Below are positions 21,051 through 33,422 of a DNA stretch of 64,000 nucleotides, one piece after another. The stretch's first letter is position 1, and each line of letters begins with the position of its first letter. The translations under genes and the position numbers were made by a program. The stretch lies in NCBI GenBank assembly GCA_039881145.1, contig JAYKKI010000027.1, positions 21,835,001 through 21,899,000 on the forward strand, given 5' to 3'. A model generated the notes under the pieces. The model searched no databases, had not been told where the DNA came from, and saw only the letters and a program-made list of their open reading frames with translations. This DNA comes from Druceiella hillmani. Lineage: Eukaryota; Arthropoda; Insecta; Lepidoptera; Hepialidae.

Positions 21051-23689
21051 GCCTGTAAAATTTACAACCCATAGCATAGTCGGGTTAAATAGTACGTAAA
21101 AAGAAATTATTAAAATATTCATACACAACAAACGTATATTAGATAAATACTTAGTTATTTCGATTTATTTACTAAAAATATATGTACTCAAATATTTTCA
21201 AAATTGTTTTTATTTTTGTAAGCGACTAAATATCAAGTAAATAATTTAATTCTTTGATTAATTAATATATTTGGAATAAAGTAGTTTTTTATAAAATTTA
21301 TAATCCATATAAATTTATAATTTAATCTTTCTTGATTTCTTAATCGATTTTCATAAAACAATTCATTCCACTTTTTTACTTTAACCACGTAACATTTCTG
21401 ACATTATGAAATACTGCTTTTCTAACTACATTTTTTTTTACATTTTGTTTTACATCCAATGAGATTTTTACTGGTATTTAAACCATTAATTATAACAGAT
21501 ATTAAAGCGAGTTTAATATTATTAACAATCAGAGTAATGTTTTAGCATTTATTGCATAAAATCTAAAGCTGTTTTATACTTGCATGTAACAAGCCGGATT
21601 TTAACATAATTTCAATATGAGTTTTTTGACATGAATAAGTCTTTAAGTGTGGTACCGGATTTGTATCCGATACCAATTGTATCTAGTAGCACGTTAAAAA
21701 TACGGACGTCATGAAACTGATAGTAATTTGCTGTGGAAAAATTTAGATAATATTATTATTTGATTTGCATTGGTTTAGTTTGGTTAGTTATAAAAGTTTG
21801 TTATGAGCGTTACAATATCCCCTTTCCGTCTCCCCGCAGTTCGTTTAGTTGAATTTCAAAATCATATCTGTAATGTGTTTTAAATAAACATAGCGTGAAG
21901 ACGTGTGATCAAATCATGTCAATATTAATAATCGACGCGAAATCTGTACAGTATTTGATAAAAGTATATTTTAAAAATAAGTTTCCATTCTTGCTTAATT
22001 TTTACTATTTCGTACCTCAAAATAAATAATTAAGAAGTCCATATAAGATTCGCCTGTCACTCTGTTGATCACAGCTGCCCCAAAACTGCTTGACGTGGAA
22101 ACTTGATATTTGCTGAAGTATTAAAACATTTTAACTCGCACATATTTCAATAGATACTACTCAAAAATATTTGTATGGAAAATATAGGGATTAAATTAAA
22201 TATGTTCTTAAGTTCCATATATAGTGTAAGGCATAGTAGACTTTCGCATAATTTTAGGTGGTATATCTTCAGAGATATACTAAAAAATAAGCGAAAAACT
22301 GCTCTCCTTATTTTCTAAAATACTTAACCTGAAATTATGAAAAAAAGGGTTTCTAGAACTCTACCGTAGTGCGATTTCTACTGGTTGTTGATAAGTTTTT
22401 TAAGGTTTATGTGAACATAAATATACAAAATTTTATAATTTTAATATCTATTTCAGACAACGATGAATGAAAAATTTATCAGTTACACCCGCTGAAATAT
22501 TCAGGACGTATGGAGAAAAAAATGCTTATAAGAGTAAAAATGCAGCATTTTTTACGTAACACTCGGACGATGATTCTAATAATATAACGATAGGTTTATT
22601 TCTTTTTTCATTGAAAACATATTCAGGAAATATCTAGCGACATTGACCTGACATAGCTACCTCTACTTTTGAAGATAATTATTGCTATGAATTTACCATG
22701 CAAAGGGCCTTCTGGTTTTTCTGTATAAAATAATTATTATAAGTTTTGAACATAAACTTTTAAGCTCTTCCAAGCCAAAAATCCAACAAACGTAGAAAAG
22801 CTTTTCAATTCACTTATTTCATTTATTATATAATATAAACAACATTGAATTTAAATTTTGTAAAAATAATAAAAGAATTCGATTAAATTACAATATAACT
22901 TCAGAAACGTCTGTGATAATATGAAAGTATACCATTAGACAAAATTAGCATTCCTAATTGAAAAATATATAATTCTTTTTTTTAAAGAAACTTTAAGCTC
23001 TATTTTTACGAAGATACTTCAAAGACAATTAAGTATATGACAACAAAACAATCTCAAAGAAAACTTTTAAGGGCCTTCCTTGCTTATTACAAATGCTAAT
23101 GGTTCGATTTACATATAGCTGTGTCTGAGCAACCTCATTATAGTGAAATAATTTTGTTAATTTAAATTCAATATGACCATGATATGTGTATGTGTTACTG
23201 ACGGAAAAACTAAACAACAATGTATTTATTTTTGAGTAAGGAAAAAATATGCTTTCTCCTCGATATTGATGTTGAGATTTTAATTGAAATCGATCTAATG
23301 GTAATTTGTATATATAATAAAACTGTAAACTTTACGTGTCTGTACGTTGCAAATAATTGCAAAGCAAATAATTGAGGAGAGAACAATAAATGATAGAATG
23401 CATTAAGATCATTTTTGAAATTTTTGCCTGTTTATCTGATTACGTGGTTGTGCACGCATCACGTCAAAACAACTCATCTCATCCCATTGACTTTCTTTTT
23501 CCTGGCTATGATCCCATATCACATTTGGGGCCAGCCCTCGTCCTCTTTTCTCTTCACATATTTTTATCACAGTTCTAGTCTTATGGTATTTGTTTCACTT
23601 CATGACGCGTCCGTATCAATGTAAGTAATTTTCTCTCATCTTATCCTTAATCTTTGCAACTTTAAATGTTCATTTAATATTCTCGTTTT
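21051..23689. other. No gene seen
   Basis: AT-rich sequence. At about 22050-22130 a stretch with TGTTGATCACAGCTGCCCCA and ACTGCTTGACG resembles the edge of common arthropod dispersed repeats, but it is too degenerate to classify. The paired + strand frames at 23390-23624 have no recognisable protein character. Confidence 0.45.
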
Positions 23690-24130
23690 TAATTCTATAT
23701 AACCTCGTAACTCTCCCAACCAAACGCAGCATTTCCATTTCTGCATAATATGCATCTTGTGTTCGTCCACCTTTCTCATCGGCCAGCATACCGATCCATA
23801 TATCAGTGCTTGCTGATAGAGATCTCACTTTGAGCCAAACAGTTGTTAGTCTGTGATATCTTTTCAGTGCTGTCTTTCAAAGCTACAAATGAACCAAGAT
23901 ACTTAAACCGATCTCCTTTTTTCAAGAAATTCCTGCGATCATTACTGGTTGTCCTTGACGCCATTTTCAGACACATTACACTGCATGTATTGAGTCTTGT
24001 CTCAGTTCACCCTAAGATCTCTGCTTTCTAGTGCCTGCTGCTATTTATTTAGCTATTTCTACATTTCTGTTTGAGTTTTGGCAATGAGAATAACGGATTC
24101 TATATGAATACCTTAACTTCGAATTTATCA
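23690..24130 (-). pseudogene. Decayed LINE reverse transcriptase fragment
   Basis: The minus strand reads, with frameshifts, L-R-V-N and Q-Y-M-Q-C blocks, then G-D-R-F-K-Y-L-G-S-F-V-A-L-K-D-S-T-E-K-I, then I-Y-G-S-V-C-W-P-M-R-K-V-D-E-H-K-M-H-I-M-Q and W-L-G-E-L-R. These correspond to the conserved LINE ORF2 segments LRLN..KTEYM, FKYLGSxV and YGSECWPxRKxDExxMHxxEMRMLRW. Order and spacing fit, with an internal deletion between the YLGS and YGS blocks. The copy is dead and lacks both ends. It is a different LINE family from the 8.1-8.8 kb fragment. Confidence 0.8.
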
Positions 24131-24190
24131 GTCTGGTCTTACGGGCTATCAACTCTTCTTTGATCAGGTCTATGTAATAAGCCCAACGAG

Positions 24191-24282
24191 AGTAACGTGA
24201 ACATTAATACATTAATCTTAGACTTTATAATCTAATTCTAGATTATCAAGTCTAAGATTAATGTAATTATGTTCACGTTACT
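24191..24282. repeat. Hairpin-forming inverted repeat (MITE-like)
   Basis: Arms of about 40 bp: AGTAACGTGAACATTAAT with ATTAATCTTAGACTTTATAA on the left match the complement of the right arm ending GTTCACGTTACT, with one or two small mismatches and a loop of about 8 bp. It is non-coding. Confidence 0.8.
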
Positions 24283-24837
24283 ATCATTGTTACTTGCAAG
24301 CCGGCTAAAAACATAAGTAATACATCAATAAATTAGGCATAGTGTCTGCATTTCCAAAGATAAACTCAATGAAATTGGCTTTTCAATAAATAACTCAAAA
24401 AAATCATACTAGTAAGAAATGAAACTTCATGATTCAAGTAAATATTGTTTCTAGTCAAACTCTTAAAGAAAATTGTTGCAAAAATTAAAAATAAATTTAA
24501 GTATACTGGACGTCAAGAAATTTCCAATATGATCAATCTTCAGGAAGTTAGTAGCAGAAATATTATTTACACTAAATTTTCCAATTTCCTTAGTAACGTA
24601 TTCAGTTATCAAATTCAAAATATTAATTTGCAATGTTTATTCTTCAAATTATTAAGTAACTTCTACGATTGTTGAATCATTTATATAAATAAAACAAAAT
24701 ATATAAAACCTTTTAATAAGGCTGTTAATTTTTCATACAGAACTTGATGTCTATCCGTCCATTCATATACCCATTATAGTAAAATATCATTAGTAATGAA
24801 CCGAATACTGACGTAAGTATAAAACTGTTTTAGGGTT
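24283..24837. other. No gene seen
   Basis: AT-rich. The + strand frame at 24445-24675 (76 codons, Lys/Asn/Ile-rich) fits chance composition. Confidence 0.45.
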
Positions 24838-25121
24838 CACAATTAAATGAAACTATGTGATGTAGTACTATTTCTACTTTCTTTAATTTCTTTACCACGA
24901 CCTATGTTTCATTGTATTACATCTTCAGGTGGGATATTAGAAAAGATTCCTTTTTCAAGAAAGAGATCTTTGCTAATATCCCACCTGAATATTGTTGTAA
25001 TACAACAAAACTTAGGTCGTGGTAAAGAAATTAAAGAAAGTAGAAATAATACTACATCACATAGTTTCATTTAATTGTGAATAATGAATTTCTACAAAAT
25101 TAACGCCAAGTATATTCAATG
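24838..25121. mobile_element. Foldback element of two hammerhead-bearing units (copy C, decayed)
   Basis: Same head-to-head layout and right-hand tail as copy B. The left (minus) arm keeps CUGAAGA and GAAA, but stem II has lost three bases and one closing C. The right (plus) arm reads CTGAATA instead of CTGAAGA, has CAAAAC in place of CGAAAC, and has lost pairing in stem III. Both motifs are predicted inactive. The spacer differs from copy B. Confidence 0.8.
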
Positions 25122-26224
25122 TTTTAGGGTTTCAAACCTAGGACTTCTAACGAGAAGTAAAGAAATATTTAAATCCAAACCTAAAAAATAGTTATCTTAA
25201 AATTATTTAAAATTGCTTTTAATGCCAATTTTTGGCGTTCAAAAAAGTTAATAAAGTGAGATGTTTTATTACAATGACATGAGCATTGTTTCGTATTTAG
25301 ATTGGGAGTTCGCCTTTTTAATGCTCTTTACTGAGTTTTTCCGTTTTCATCGGAAAATTGAAAGGGAGATAGATAATCTTTCAAATGCTTGTGATTATAA
25401 AATAACGTTATAAAATAAAATTATTTAAAATAATTAAGTTATAAAACGACGTTATTATATTATTATTAGACTTATTCCCATCAAAATATACAGACAGAAT
25501 GAAATTAAAAAGTAAGACTTCCAAATGACATGGAGCCCAATTGAAAAATTTTACGAATACGTTAAACAATATTTTCATAGACGTACTTCAAGATAAGTAA
25601 AAATAAATGTTTTTGAATTATTTCCTTCCTTCGTGTTTTAAATCCTGCCAACATGTCTAATTACAATTATAAAATCTGCTACAATTATGTTACATGTCCT
25701 CGTAATTCTTTATTGATAAAATAGTCTTAAATGCGACGGACATTGTTTTATTTGATAGCAGAAAAGAAGTTCTAAATTTTTTCAATATTTTAAACTAACT
25801 TAACTAAAACACTAACGTTAATGCTACAACAGGCGATAAAAAACACACTTTTAATTTTTATGACAAAATTTCCAAAATCACCTTTTCGTATTTTGTAACA
25901 TATGTTAATTTTTTTATTACTATTTAAGATATAAAAGTTTTAACACAAATACTTTATTCATAACTATTCTCGAAATAAAAAGAAACCTATTTTCCCAGTT
26001 TCTAAGTTTTTTACAAATACAAGTTTTGATTGTAACGCAGAGATATGTAAAATTGCAATTGACTAGATATTCTTTATCTTACCACCTTGCATATAACTTT
26101 GCTCAAAGAATTAGGAGATAAACGAGATAAATTAAATTTACCCTGATAAGAGTTACCGTTACTTTATTTCTGAGAATCGTCGCAAAACACAATGAGGTTA
26201 AAATCACGGCCAAACTAACCCAGT
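25122..26224. other. No gene seen
   Basis: AT-rich sequence without a recognisable gene or repeat. Confidence 0.5.
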
Positions 26225-26580
26225 CGAGAGCACTCCGCTGGTAGTTAGATTAGCAGTGTGAGCACAATTACATCGGTCGAATACAAAACAGATGACAAGC
26301 CGTGTACAGCTGAAATTTCCATTTTAGGCCAAACGCGCTCTCAGGCAGAGCGGACGCGTATATAATCGGATTGTCTGGCGCCTGATAATTGACTACCGTC
26401 CCCGTTGGTTGCTCTCCTACGAAACCTTCCTGGCGCTGCCAATTTGTCAAGTATATCTTATCACGAGGTCGACGCGCTTTTGAGGTGAGCTAAATGGAAT
26501 GCTTCCTTAAAAAGAGGTTAAGGTACGGCGTGTCAGTTTGGGGTAAATGGTGGCAGGGGATTAATGGAGTTTGTGGTAAG
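26225..26580 (+). repeat. Dispersed module R1, copy f
   Basis: This copy has AGCAGTGTGAGCACAATTAC, GAATACAAAACAGATGACAA, a TATAATCGGATTGTCTGGCG block, CCAATTTGTCAAGTATATCT, and CTTCCTTAAAAAGAGGTTAAG, then GCAGGGGATTAATGGAG. The minus-strand frame at 26268-26450 is not conserved in the other copies. R1 is followed about 1.0 kb later by an R2 copy, as at 13.7-14.8 kb. Confidence 0.75.
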
Positions 26581-27249
26581 GTTGCGTGCGTACATATATC
26601 TTGTTGACGCTTGCTTGAAAAGCTCAATTTAAGCAGAATGCTATCCGTACTACTGAAACTAAATTAATTATTTATTACATTTTACGACTAACTTAACACA
26701 TCATCTGTAATACATTAAGTTTATTGCAATCTCTAAGTAATAAATAAAAGTAAATAAAAAAAACAAAGTTTAGAAAGAACAAATTGATGCAAGGTGCTAA
26801 AAAGTTCGAAAAATCGTAAAGAATTTTATTTAAACTTTATACAACTTACATCCTTAGTTTCGAGCTTTTTAAATACATTGAAACAACTTGGTACCTTTTT
26901 ATAATTATTTAAGTATTGTAGACAGATCTGATGGTATATGTCCAATAAAATTCGTTTCCTTGCTAGGTTCAATAGGCTACAGAAAATAGTAAGTGATATT
27001 AAGAAATAGAAAGCCATTAAATTATTTTATATGGAAAAGACTATAATTTGACTTAATCGGAGATGACAAACCGATATTATTAACTTTCCTTAAGTTATTT
27101 AAATAAAAATCTTTCAAATGTACTGTTTCCATCAATTTGGATTAAAATATTTTATTCGTTGAATACGAACTTTGCATGGATGTATCAGAACGATTATTGT
27201 CATAAATTAACCGTAAATTAAAAATATATCTTGCGTGTATGTATCTTCC

Positions 27250-27410
27250 GCCATTTTATAATTGAATGCAGTGTTGTCACCGTGATGACCTTCATTTTTT
27301 ATAAACATAAAAGCCGCCATTTTGTAAATGAATCCAGTGTTGTCACCGTGATATCCTTCATCTAACATAAAAGTGGAATAAATAGACATAAAAGTGGAAT
27401 TTACTTTACA
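27250..27410 (-). repeat. 66-bp direct repeat, two copies plus partial
   Basis: GCCATTTTRTAAWTGAAT followed by CAGTGTTGTCACCGTGAT and CCTTCAT occurs at 27250 and 27316. A partial third copy near 27370 shares only the ACATAAAAGTGG part. The unit is a multiple of three, so a minus-strand frame (27207-27389) stays open as a 22-residue repeat. No domain is recognised. Confidence 0.8.
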
Positions 27411-27589
27411 AATATTCTAAATGACGACACCGTTAATAATGAGTTTGAACACTGTAGAAACAATTTTTATTTTCTCTACACTTTGCAGCAGTAAAATATA
27501 CAACGATTTAAAAATAACTTTTTTTTTCAACTTTTCAGCGCACGTGTTATTAAGAATAATTAAATAACGCAGTTGATGAAAAATGAGTT

Positions 27590-27880
27590 TCTATACTTGT
27601 CTCCGAAACTGAGACTAATTACACGTTTGTTTTAAATTACACTCGCATGCGTTGGTCGTAAAGGGTCAAAGAACTGACTACACCGATGACCCGAAAAACA
27701 TGTCAGCCTTTATAACGGTAATTAAACAATATGGTTCTTTTTCAACTAGTTGAAACGAAAGACTTTATTCACGTTTATTTGTTCCATTTAATAGCTTTAC
27801 ATTTAATAATTCATTGTCATTTTAGTCCTGTCACAGAGACCCATTTAAAAGTGTTCGAAATAAACAATTGAACATTTTTT
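27590..27880. repeat. Dispersed repeat R2, copy c (diverged)
   Basis: Weakly but collinearly similar to the R2 copies at 11.3 and 14.8 kb: ACATGTCAGCC, GTAATTAAACAATATGG, TTTTTCAACTAGTTGAAACG, CACGTTTATTTGTTCC, then a CCCATTTAAAAG end. Confidence 0.55.
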
Positions 27881-29458
27881 GTGGGAAAAGTAGAGAAAAA
27901 AGTCTATATATTTAAAAACAGTTATTGAAATTTTCATTTATAATAAATGAAATTAATTATTAGACTTCTATGCTAGTTTGTCAATATTTCTAAAGATAAC
28001 GAAATATAAAAGAAATTAACATCTTGGGACCATTTATACTTCAAAAACGTTGAAGGATAAATATATATTTATCCTAACTTAAAAAGGTTGAAGGATAAAT
28101 TTAGTTTATATCAATATCACACAATATCCTTACAAATATTTTATTTGTAAATGTAAAAACATATACGCATATTTATTACAAATAGTTTAGACCATCAAAT
28201 GTTAGCGGCCCATTAATATATGTAAATCTTCTATTTCGTCTTTTTTATCGTCTGCAAAAAAGGGTCTCCCGGTCGACTAGGAAAAGTTAGTAAATTTTTT
28301 TGAATTTTTAAAAATTAATTAAAACAAATATCGATTATTTACCAGTTACTTTACAGTCAGTAGATCGTTAAATCTTGAACAAATTGGATTTTAAAAGTCG
28401 TAGTAAAAATTATATCTAAATTGTAAAAACATAAAATTATTTAATTAATGTCAATATTTTTCTGAGACCTTATTTATCCATACCGTGACAAAACGATATC
28501 AATAATTTTGTAACGGAGGTACGATAAAATATTTATTTCCCCGGGATCTTCTAGCAGGAGATAAGAAATTATAATCTCACATCCTTTCGAAATTAGAAGC
28601 GATGAAATTTAATTATCTCAATAACAATAAAAATGAAGGAAAATAACAGAAATCTATTGAATATAAATAGTAAAACGTCTCTATTTTTTTTAACATTTGA
28701 GCAGAGATTTAAATTTGGAAACATTCCAGAAAAACATAATGCCAGATATCCCTGATTTTATCTTACAGCTAATTAATCCGCCTACTACTACAATACTACA
28801 ATAAATAACCAGATGGTAACATGATGTCCATGACTTGATCGTGAAAGGTTGCTAGGTACTGTATCTTTAATTTTAAACTATGATTTCTACCCAATAAAGT
28901 TATCATTTACTGACAAGTTAATAATTATAAATGATAAAATCCGGACAAGTCGTCAAATTGCGATAATCCGGTATAAAGTTTATGGTCATCAGCGTACAAA
29001 CATCCAGTGGAATGTAGCATACTTAACAAAATAGTAAATATAAACTGTCCGAGATTTGAGCTTTGATTTGCTTTTGACCGAATAAATCATTAATTAGATT
29101 AATAGTTGTCAGATCTTCCATATTTACATTTACGTGCCAAATATGAAAGGAAAAAATTTAAAAATACCAACAATAAAATCGCCTCTTGGAACTAATTCAA
29201 AAGAACGACAATATCGACCTGAATAAGTGTTTATTGGTTATGCATATAAGATTGGAGCGAGACGTAATATAGTCTCAGTACAAATTGAAGGTTATCACCC
29301 AGCTTAAGAATTATCTCCTTTTTCACGATATTGGCGTAAAATACAAAATATTATAAGTGTTTTTTTTTACGAAAATCATATCGAATACTTCCATAATACT
29401 CCAATACTCCATTGGGCCCACTTGTTCAGATCATGACATTTTTGCTCAATAATTATGC
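27881..29458. other. No gene seen
   Basis: AT-rich. There is a small duplicated TTGAAGGATAAAT word at about 28050-28100. No coding signal. Confidence 0.5.
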
Positions 29459-29910
29459 ATAAAAAAGTAGCGAATACTAAGCTGCTAAATGGTGAATTTA
29501 ATTAAATATTACCTCATTAAAAATGAATAAAAAAGTAACAAATACTAAGCTGCAAAACGGTGAATTTAATTAAATATTAGCTTATTAAAAAATTATAAAA
29601 AATTAGCGAACATTAACCTACTAAACGATGAGTTTAATTAAATATTACCTCATTAAAAATGAATAAAAAAAGTAGCGAATACTAAAGTACTAAACGATGA
29701 ATTTAATTAAATAGTATCTCATTAATTACATATTTTAATGAGGTAATATTATATAACATTACCTCATTAAAAATTAATACAAGAAGTAGTGAAGTCTAGG
29801 CCACTAAATGATAAATTTCATTAAATATTACCTCATTAAAATTAATAAAATAAGTAGCGAATTCTTAGCTACTAAATGACAAATTTAATTTAATATTATC
29901 TCATTAAACA
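29459..29910. repeat. 68-bp minisatellite, about six degenerate units
   Basis: Units carry AAAAAAGTAGCGAATACTAA, a CTAAAYGRTGAATTTAATTA block and ATATTACCTCATTAAAAAT, with the first two starts 68 bp apart. Between units four and five an inverted piece (about 29730-29770, ATTTTAATGAGGTAATATT against its complement) forms a local hairpin. Confidence 0.9.
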
Positions 29911-30699
29911 TGAGCCATGTTAATTGACACATGCAGATATAAATTTCTTTACAATATTAATACTATGTTTAATTTAATTCTATTGAATTGTGATAATTGT
30001 AACTACTAATCCGTTACCTAGACCCGAGTCTGACCTTTATATTCTTGTCAGTATAAAACAGGAATTAAAAGTTTTCTATTTACTTGCTTGTTTTTTTTCA
30101 TACTTAAATGACTTATTGGATTTCAATGAAATCTTGGAGAGTGATGACATATATTCTAAATTAAAAGATAAACAGTATAAAATGCTCTATCATTTTTAGG
30201 AGGAAGGTGGTAAATATAGAAGTCAAACAAAATATGGCCATAAGCAGTGGAATATATTCCATTTAACATTTCAATTGCATGAATTAATTACTGCGCGGCT
30301 TTTTACTCTAGACTACAGTCGTAAAAATTTCACGGTGCCTCGCTGAACGCTAAGGTTTAAAAGTAAGGTTTGGTGAATTATGTTCCAAAAAACCTTACAG
30401 GAGATAATTACATAACTGACCTGATTGAAATGTATACCTATTCCTTTGAAAAAAGAATTAATTTTCCTAACTCTATGCGGACGAAGATGCTAACAAAATT
30501 ATTAATAGACGAATTAAGAATTTACGTAAAGTCCATACTCTATGCAAACAATTATACTTTCTAACAAGCTGAAATGAAATGGTAAACACTTAATATTTAT
30601 TATTCATTCAGTTCAATCTTATATTCGTTCTATCACCTAATTTAATGTATTATGTTATATATGCAGCAAGGCATTGAAATGAAGATCAACTAGAATTTT
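29911..30699. other. No gene seen
   Basis: AT-rich. Two short + strand frames (29990-30199 and 30370-30564) have no recognisable domain. Confidence 0.45.
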
Positions 30700-31045
30700 A
30701 CAGCACGCGTTGAATTTAAAGATATCAAATGTCGACGTCATCGAATGTAAAATTTGACTGTTGAAACTTAAATTAGCATAAAGTATTGAATCTAGAGATA
30801 TCAAAGGCCAACATGCTCAACTGTTACGGTATTGCATAAAATTTCACAGTTCAAAATTAAATTAGTGTAGAACATTGAATCTAAAGATATCAAAGGTCAA
30901 CGTGCTCGAATGTTACCTTACTGCACAAAATTTTACTATTCAAAATTAAATTGGCACAGGGCATTGAATCTAATCATATTAAGGGCCAACATGCTTGAAT
31001 TTTACCTTATTGCATAAAATTACATTGATCAAAATCAAATTACCA
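30700..31045. repeat. ~89-bp minisatellite, about four units
   Basis: Units start around 30707 (short), 30784, 30873 and 30962. They share CATTGAATCTARAGATATCA, AAGGYCAACRTGCTCGAATG, a TACCTTATTGCATAAAATT block and TTCAAAATTAAATTRGCAC. Divergence is moderate and no frame is conserved. Confidence 0.9.
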
Positions 31046-31179
31046 CAGAGTATAGAAGTTAAATTTGTCATCGCTATAGCTGGAATTTATTCGACTTTCA
31101 AAAGCAGTGTAACGTATCTCGCAAATGGCTTTATAATTATACTACCTGTTCCTTTCGTTTTTACCCGCTTATCTTAATA

Positions 31180-31345
31180 ACATTGCTGTCCCACCCACGA
31201 TTTCTAAACGTCTTCACTTCAATATCCAACTGACCTTGGTCCTTGAGGTTGGGTTGCTATTTCGGTAGGAACACTCGATATAATGATAAGTCAATAAATA
31301 AGTTGGTCTCTCTCTCTATTGCACCGTTTAAGTTAATTACCCGAC
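31180..31345 (+). repeat. Dispersed repeat R3, copy a
   Basis: GGTTGGGTTGCTATTTCGG, TAGGAACACTCGA, GTCAATAAATAAGTTGGTCT and CTCTCT occur here. The same series occurs in inverted orientation at 52150-52320, which also carries the outer end with a GTTTGTTTGTTTGTACGCGA motif. It is probably an old DNA transposon or MITE. Confidence 0.65.
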
Positions 31346-32773
31346 TTCTGTTAAATTCTTTATCACCACTCTGCTCCTATGAATTGAAGCGTGATTTTAG
31401 CCTATAAAATTAGTGAAAATATAGACTTAAATAATTTATAACAAGAAAATAATGTTTTAATAGAACGTGTAGTTCCAGAGATTAATGTGGAAAAATAAGT
31501 AAAGAAATTTTCCACTTTGTAGTATAAGGTATATGTAGATTACAATATTTGTGTCAACGATTGTTTTTAATCTTGAAAAAATATCGAAGTCTTAACATAG
31601 CAAATTAGTTTGTTAAACAATGTAGACGGAAAGATTTAGTGACATGGATGAAAATTTCAAAAAAATCACCGGATATTGTAGTGAAAGGAAAAAGTATTCT
31701 GTAAATAAAAATTAGAGTTACGCAATTGGACAACATTCTATTTTCTATAATAAGATAGATATTAAGTACCACGACAACATAAGGAATTATTTTATAAAAC
31801 TTATTTCCTGACAGATGCATGAATGATAGAGTATCTTTTAAAGGTTAACCAAATTGCTATACCGGATGCTATAGGTATCCCGTTTTTCCTATAACAATCT
31901 TTTCGAGTAATTTCGGCTAAATTAGTTGACCGCAATCTCACTATAACTTCAGTTGCGTGTGTTATGTGAAAATATTTCTAGCAAAAATACGTTCCCATTT
32001 TCCATAGTAAATATCGAATGTAAGTAAAGTGTATTTATTATTACTAATATAATATTATACTTATCTGAAAACCATTATAATAATAAATAATAAATCATTA
32101 AATATCTATGTTTCGGTATTTTTACGCTTAGCGACGAAATTTTGTTAGCGTTATACAAAATTTGACATGCAACTTACGCATATTTATAATATTTATCCTA
32201 AAAATGTTGTTAATAGTTTTTTACCAATTTGAGGACGACTGGTAGGGTTCTAAACAAACAAAGCTAGGTTTAGTTAAAAGGATTGTATCACGTATTTCTT
32301 TGAAACGTTATGTGCTGACCGGAAGATTGCTTGCAAAAATTTTTATGCAAACTTATCCTGCTGCTCAATTTAATAATTGGAAATACATTACACTAATAAG
32401 TCAGACATTGTAATGGCATTATAATGAAACCATTTCCGTAATTCCAATGTTGTTGACTTTTTTAACTGTTAATTACAAATGCAACACAATGGTGCTACTA
32501 GGAAATTTTGCAATGTCTGTCAGTTATTTTATGTTTCCTTTGGAATCCCTTATATCAAAAGTTTTACAAAATTATAAAAATAAAAGTCACTTTTAAACTG
32601 CCGCATGTGTCAAAAATATAAAAACAGAAATTATTAAAACTTGCTGCATTGATTTTTGGTAGACTGACGTCATTTAGTAAACCTTTTCAATGGGTTTTTA
32701 TGGTTATGTAGGTATAGTAGTTCCCTGAAATATTTTAATATATTTAAGAATTATTTTCTTTTTCTTTTACTTG

Positions 32774-32776
<3 letters not shown>
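31346..32776. other. No gene seen
   Basis: AT-rich sequence without a recognisable gene or repeat. Confidence 0.5.

Positions 32777-32869
<93 letters not shown>
32777..32869. repeat. (TA)n microsatellite
   Basis: About 93 bp of TA with one AA interruption, followed by CTTCATATAAAAATGAAG, a small inverted repeat. Confidence 0.95.
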
Positions 32870-32870
<1 letters not shown>

Positions 32871-33360
32871 CTTCATATAAAAATGAAGTTGCGAAGTCAA
32901 TATACGCGCGAGGAAAACTTTGGATCTTCATAAACTCAATACATTTGTCCTCATGCTAGGTATAAAACAGAAAACCCATTATAAACAAACTATCATCTAT
33001 TTTATATTAGCCTTAATAGTTCCCTATATTATCCTTTTTTTCACATAGTTCGCATGTTTCCGTTACGAACGGACACTACGCAGTTGCAGTATTGCACTGT
33101 GGCATTAGATTTCATAAACACTTTTATTGTGTATTACTGTGACATATTAATAAGAGAAAATGGGTCAAATACCGTATTTATAAAAATAAAACATAGACGT
33201 CACTCGTTGTGTTTTTTTTTTCTTTTTATAGTCATGAAAATTAGCAATTTAAAAAATGCCATCTACGATAAAATGACTAAGTCCGCCCTTTTTCTGCAAA
33301 TTTAAAATTAATTTAAAAATCAACAGTCATTGTCATTAGCCATCCATTTTTTTTCTTTTT
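32870..33360. other. No gene seen
   Basis: Contains an 83-codon + strand frame (33054-33305) with no recognisable domain, start context or splice signals. A chance frame cannot be excluded. Confidence 0.4.
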
Positions 33361-33422
33361 ATTTTAGACGAAGTGTCCGTTTGCAATCCCTATTATAGAC
33401 GAAGTATACGTTTGCAATCCCT
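33361..33422. repeat. 31-bp direct duplication
   Basis: TAGACGAAGTGTCCGTTTGC and TAGACGAAGTATACGTTTGC, both followed by AATCCCTA, lie side by side. Confidence 0.9.
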
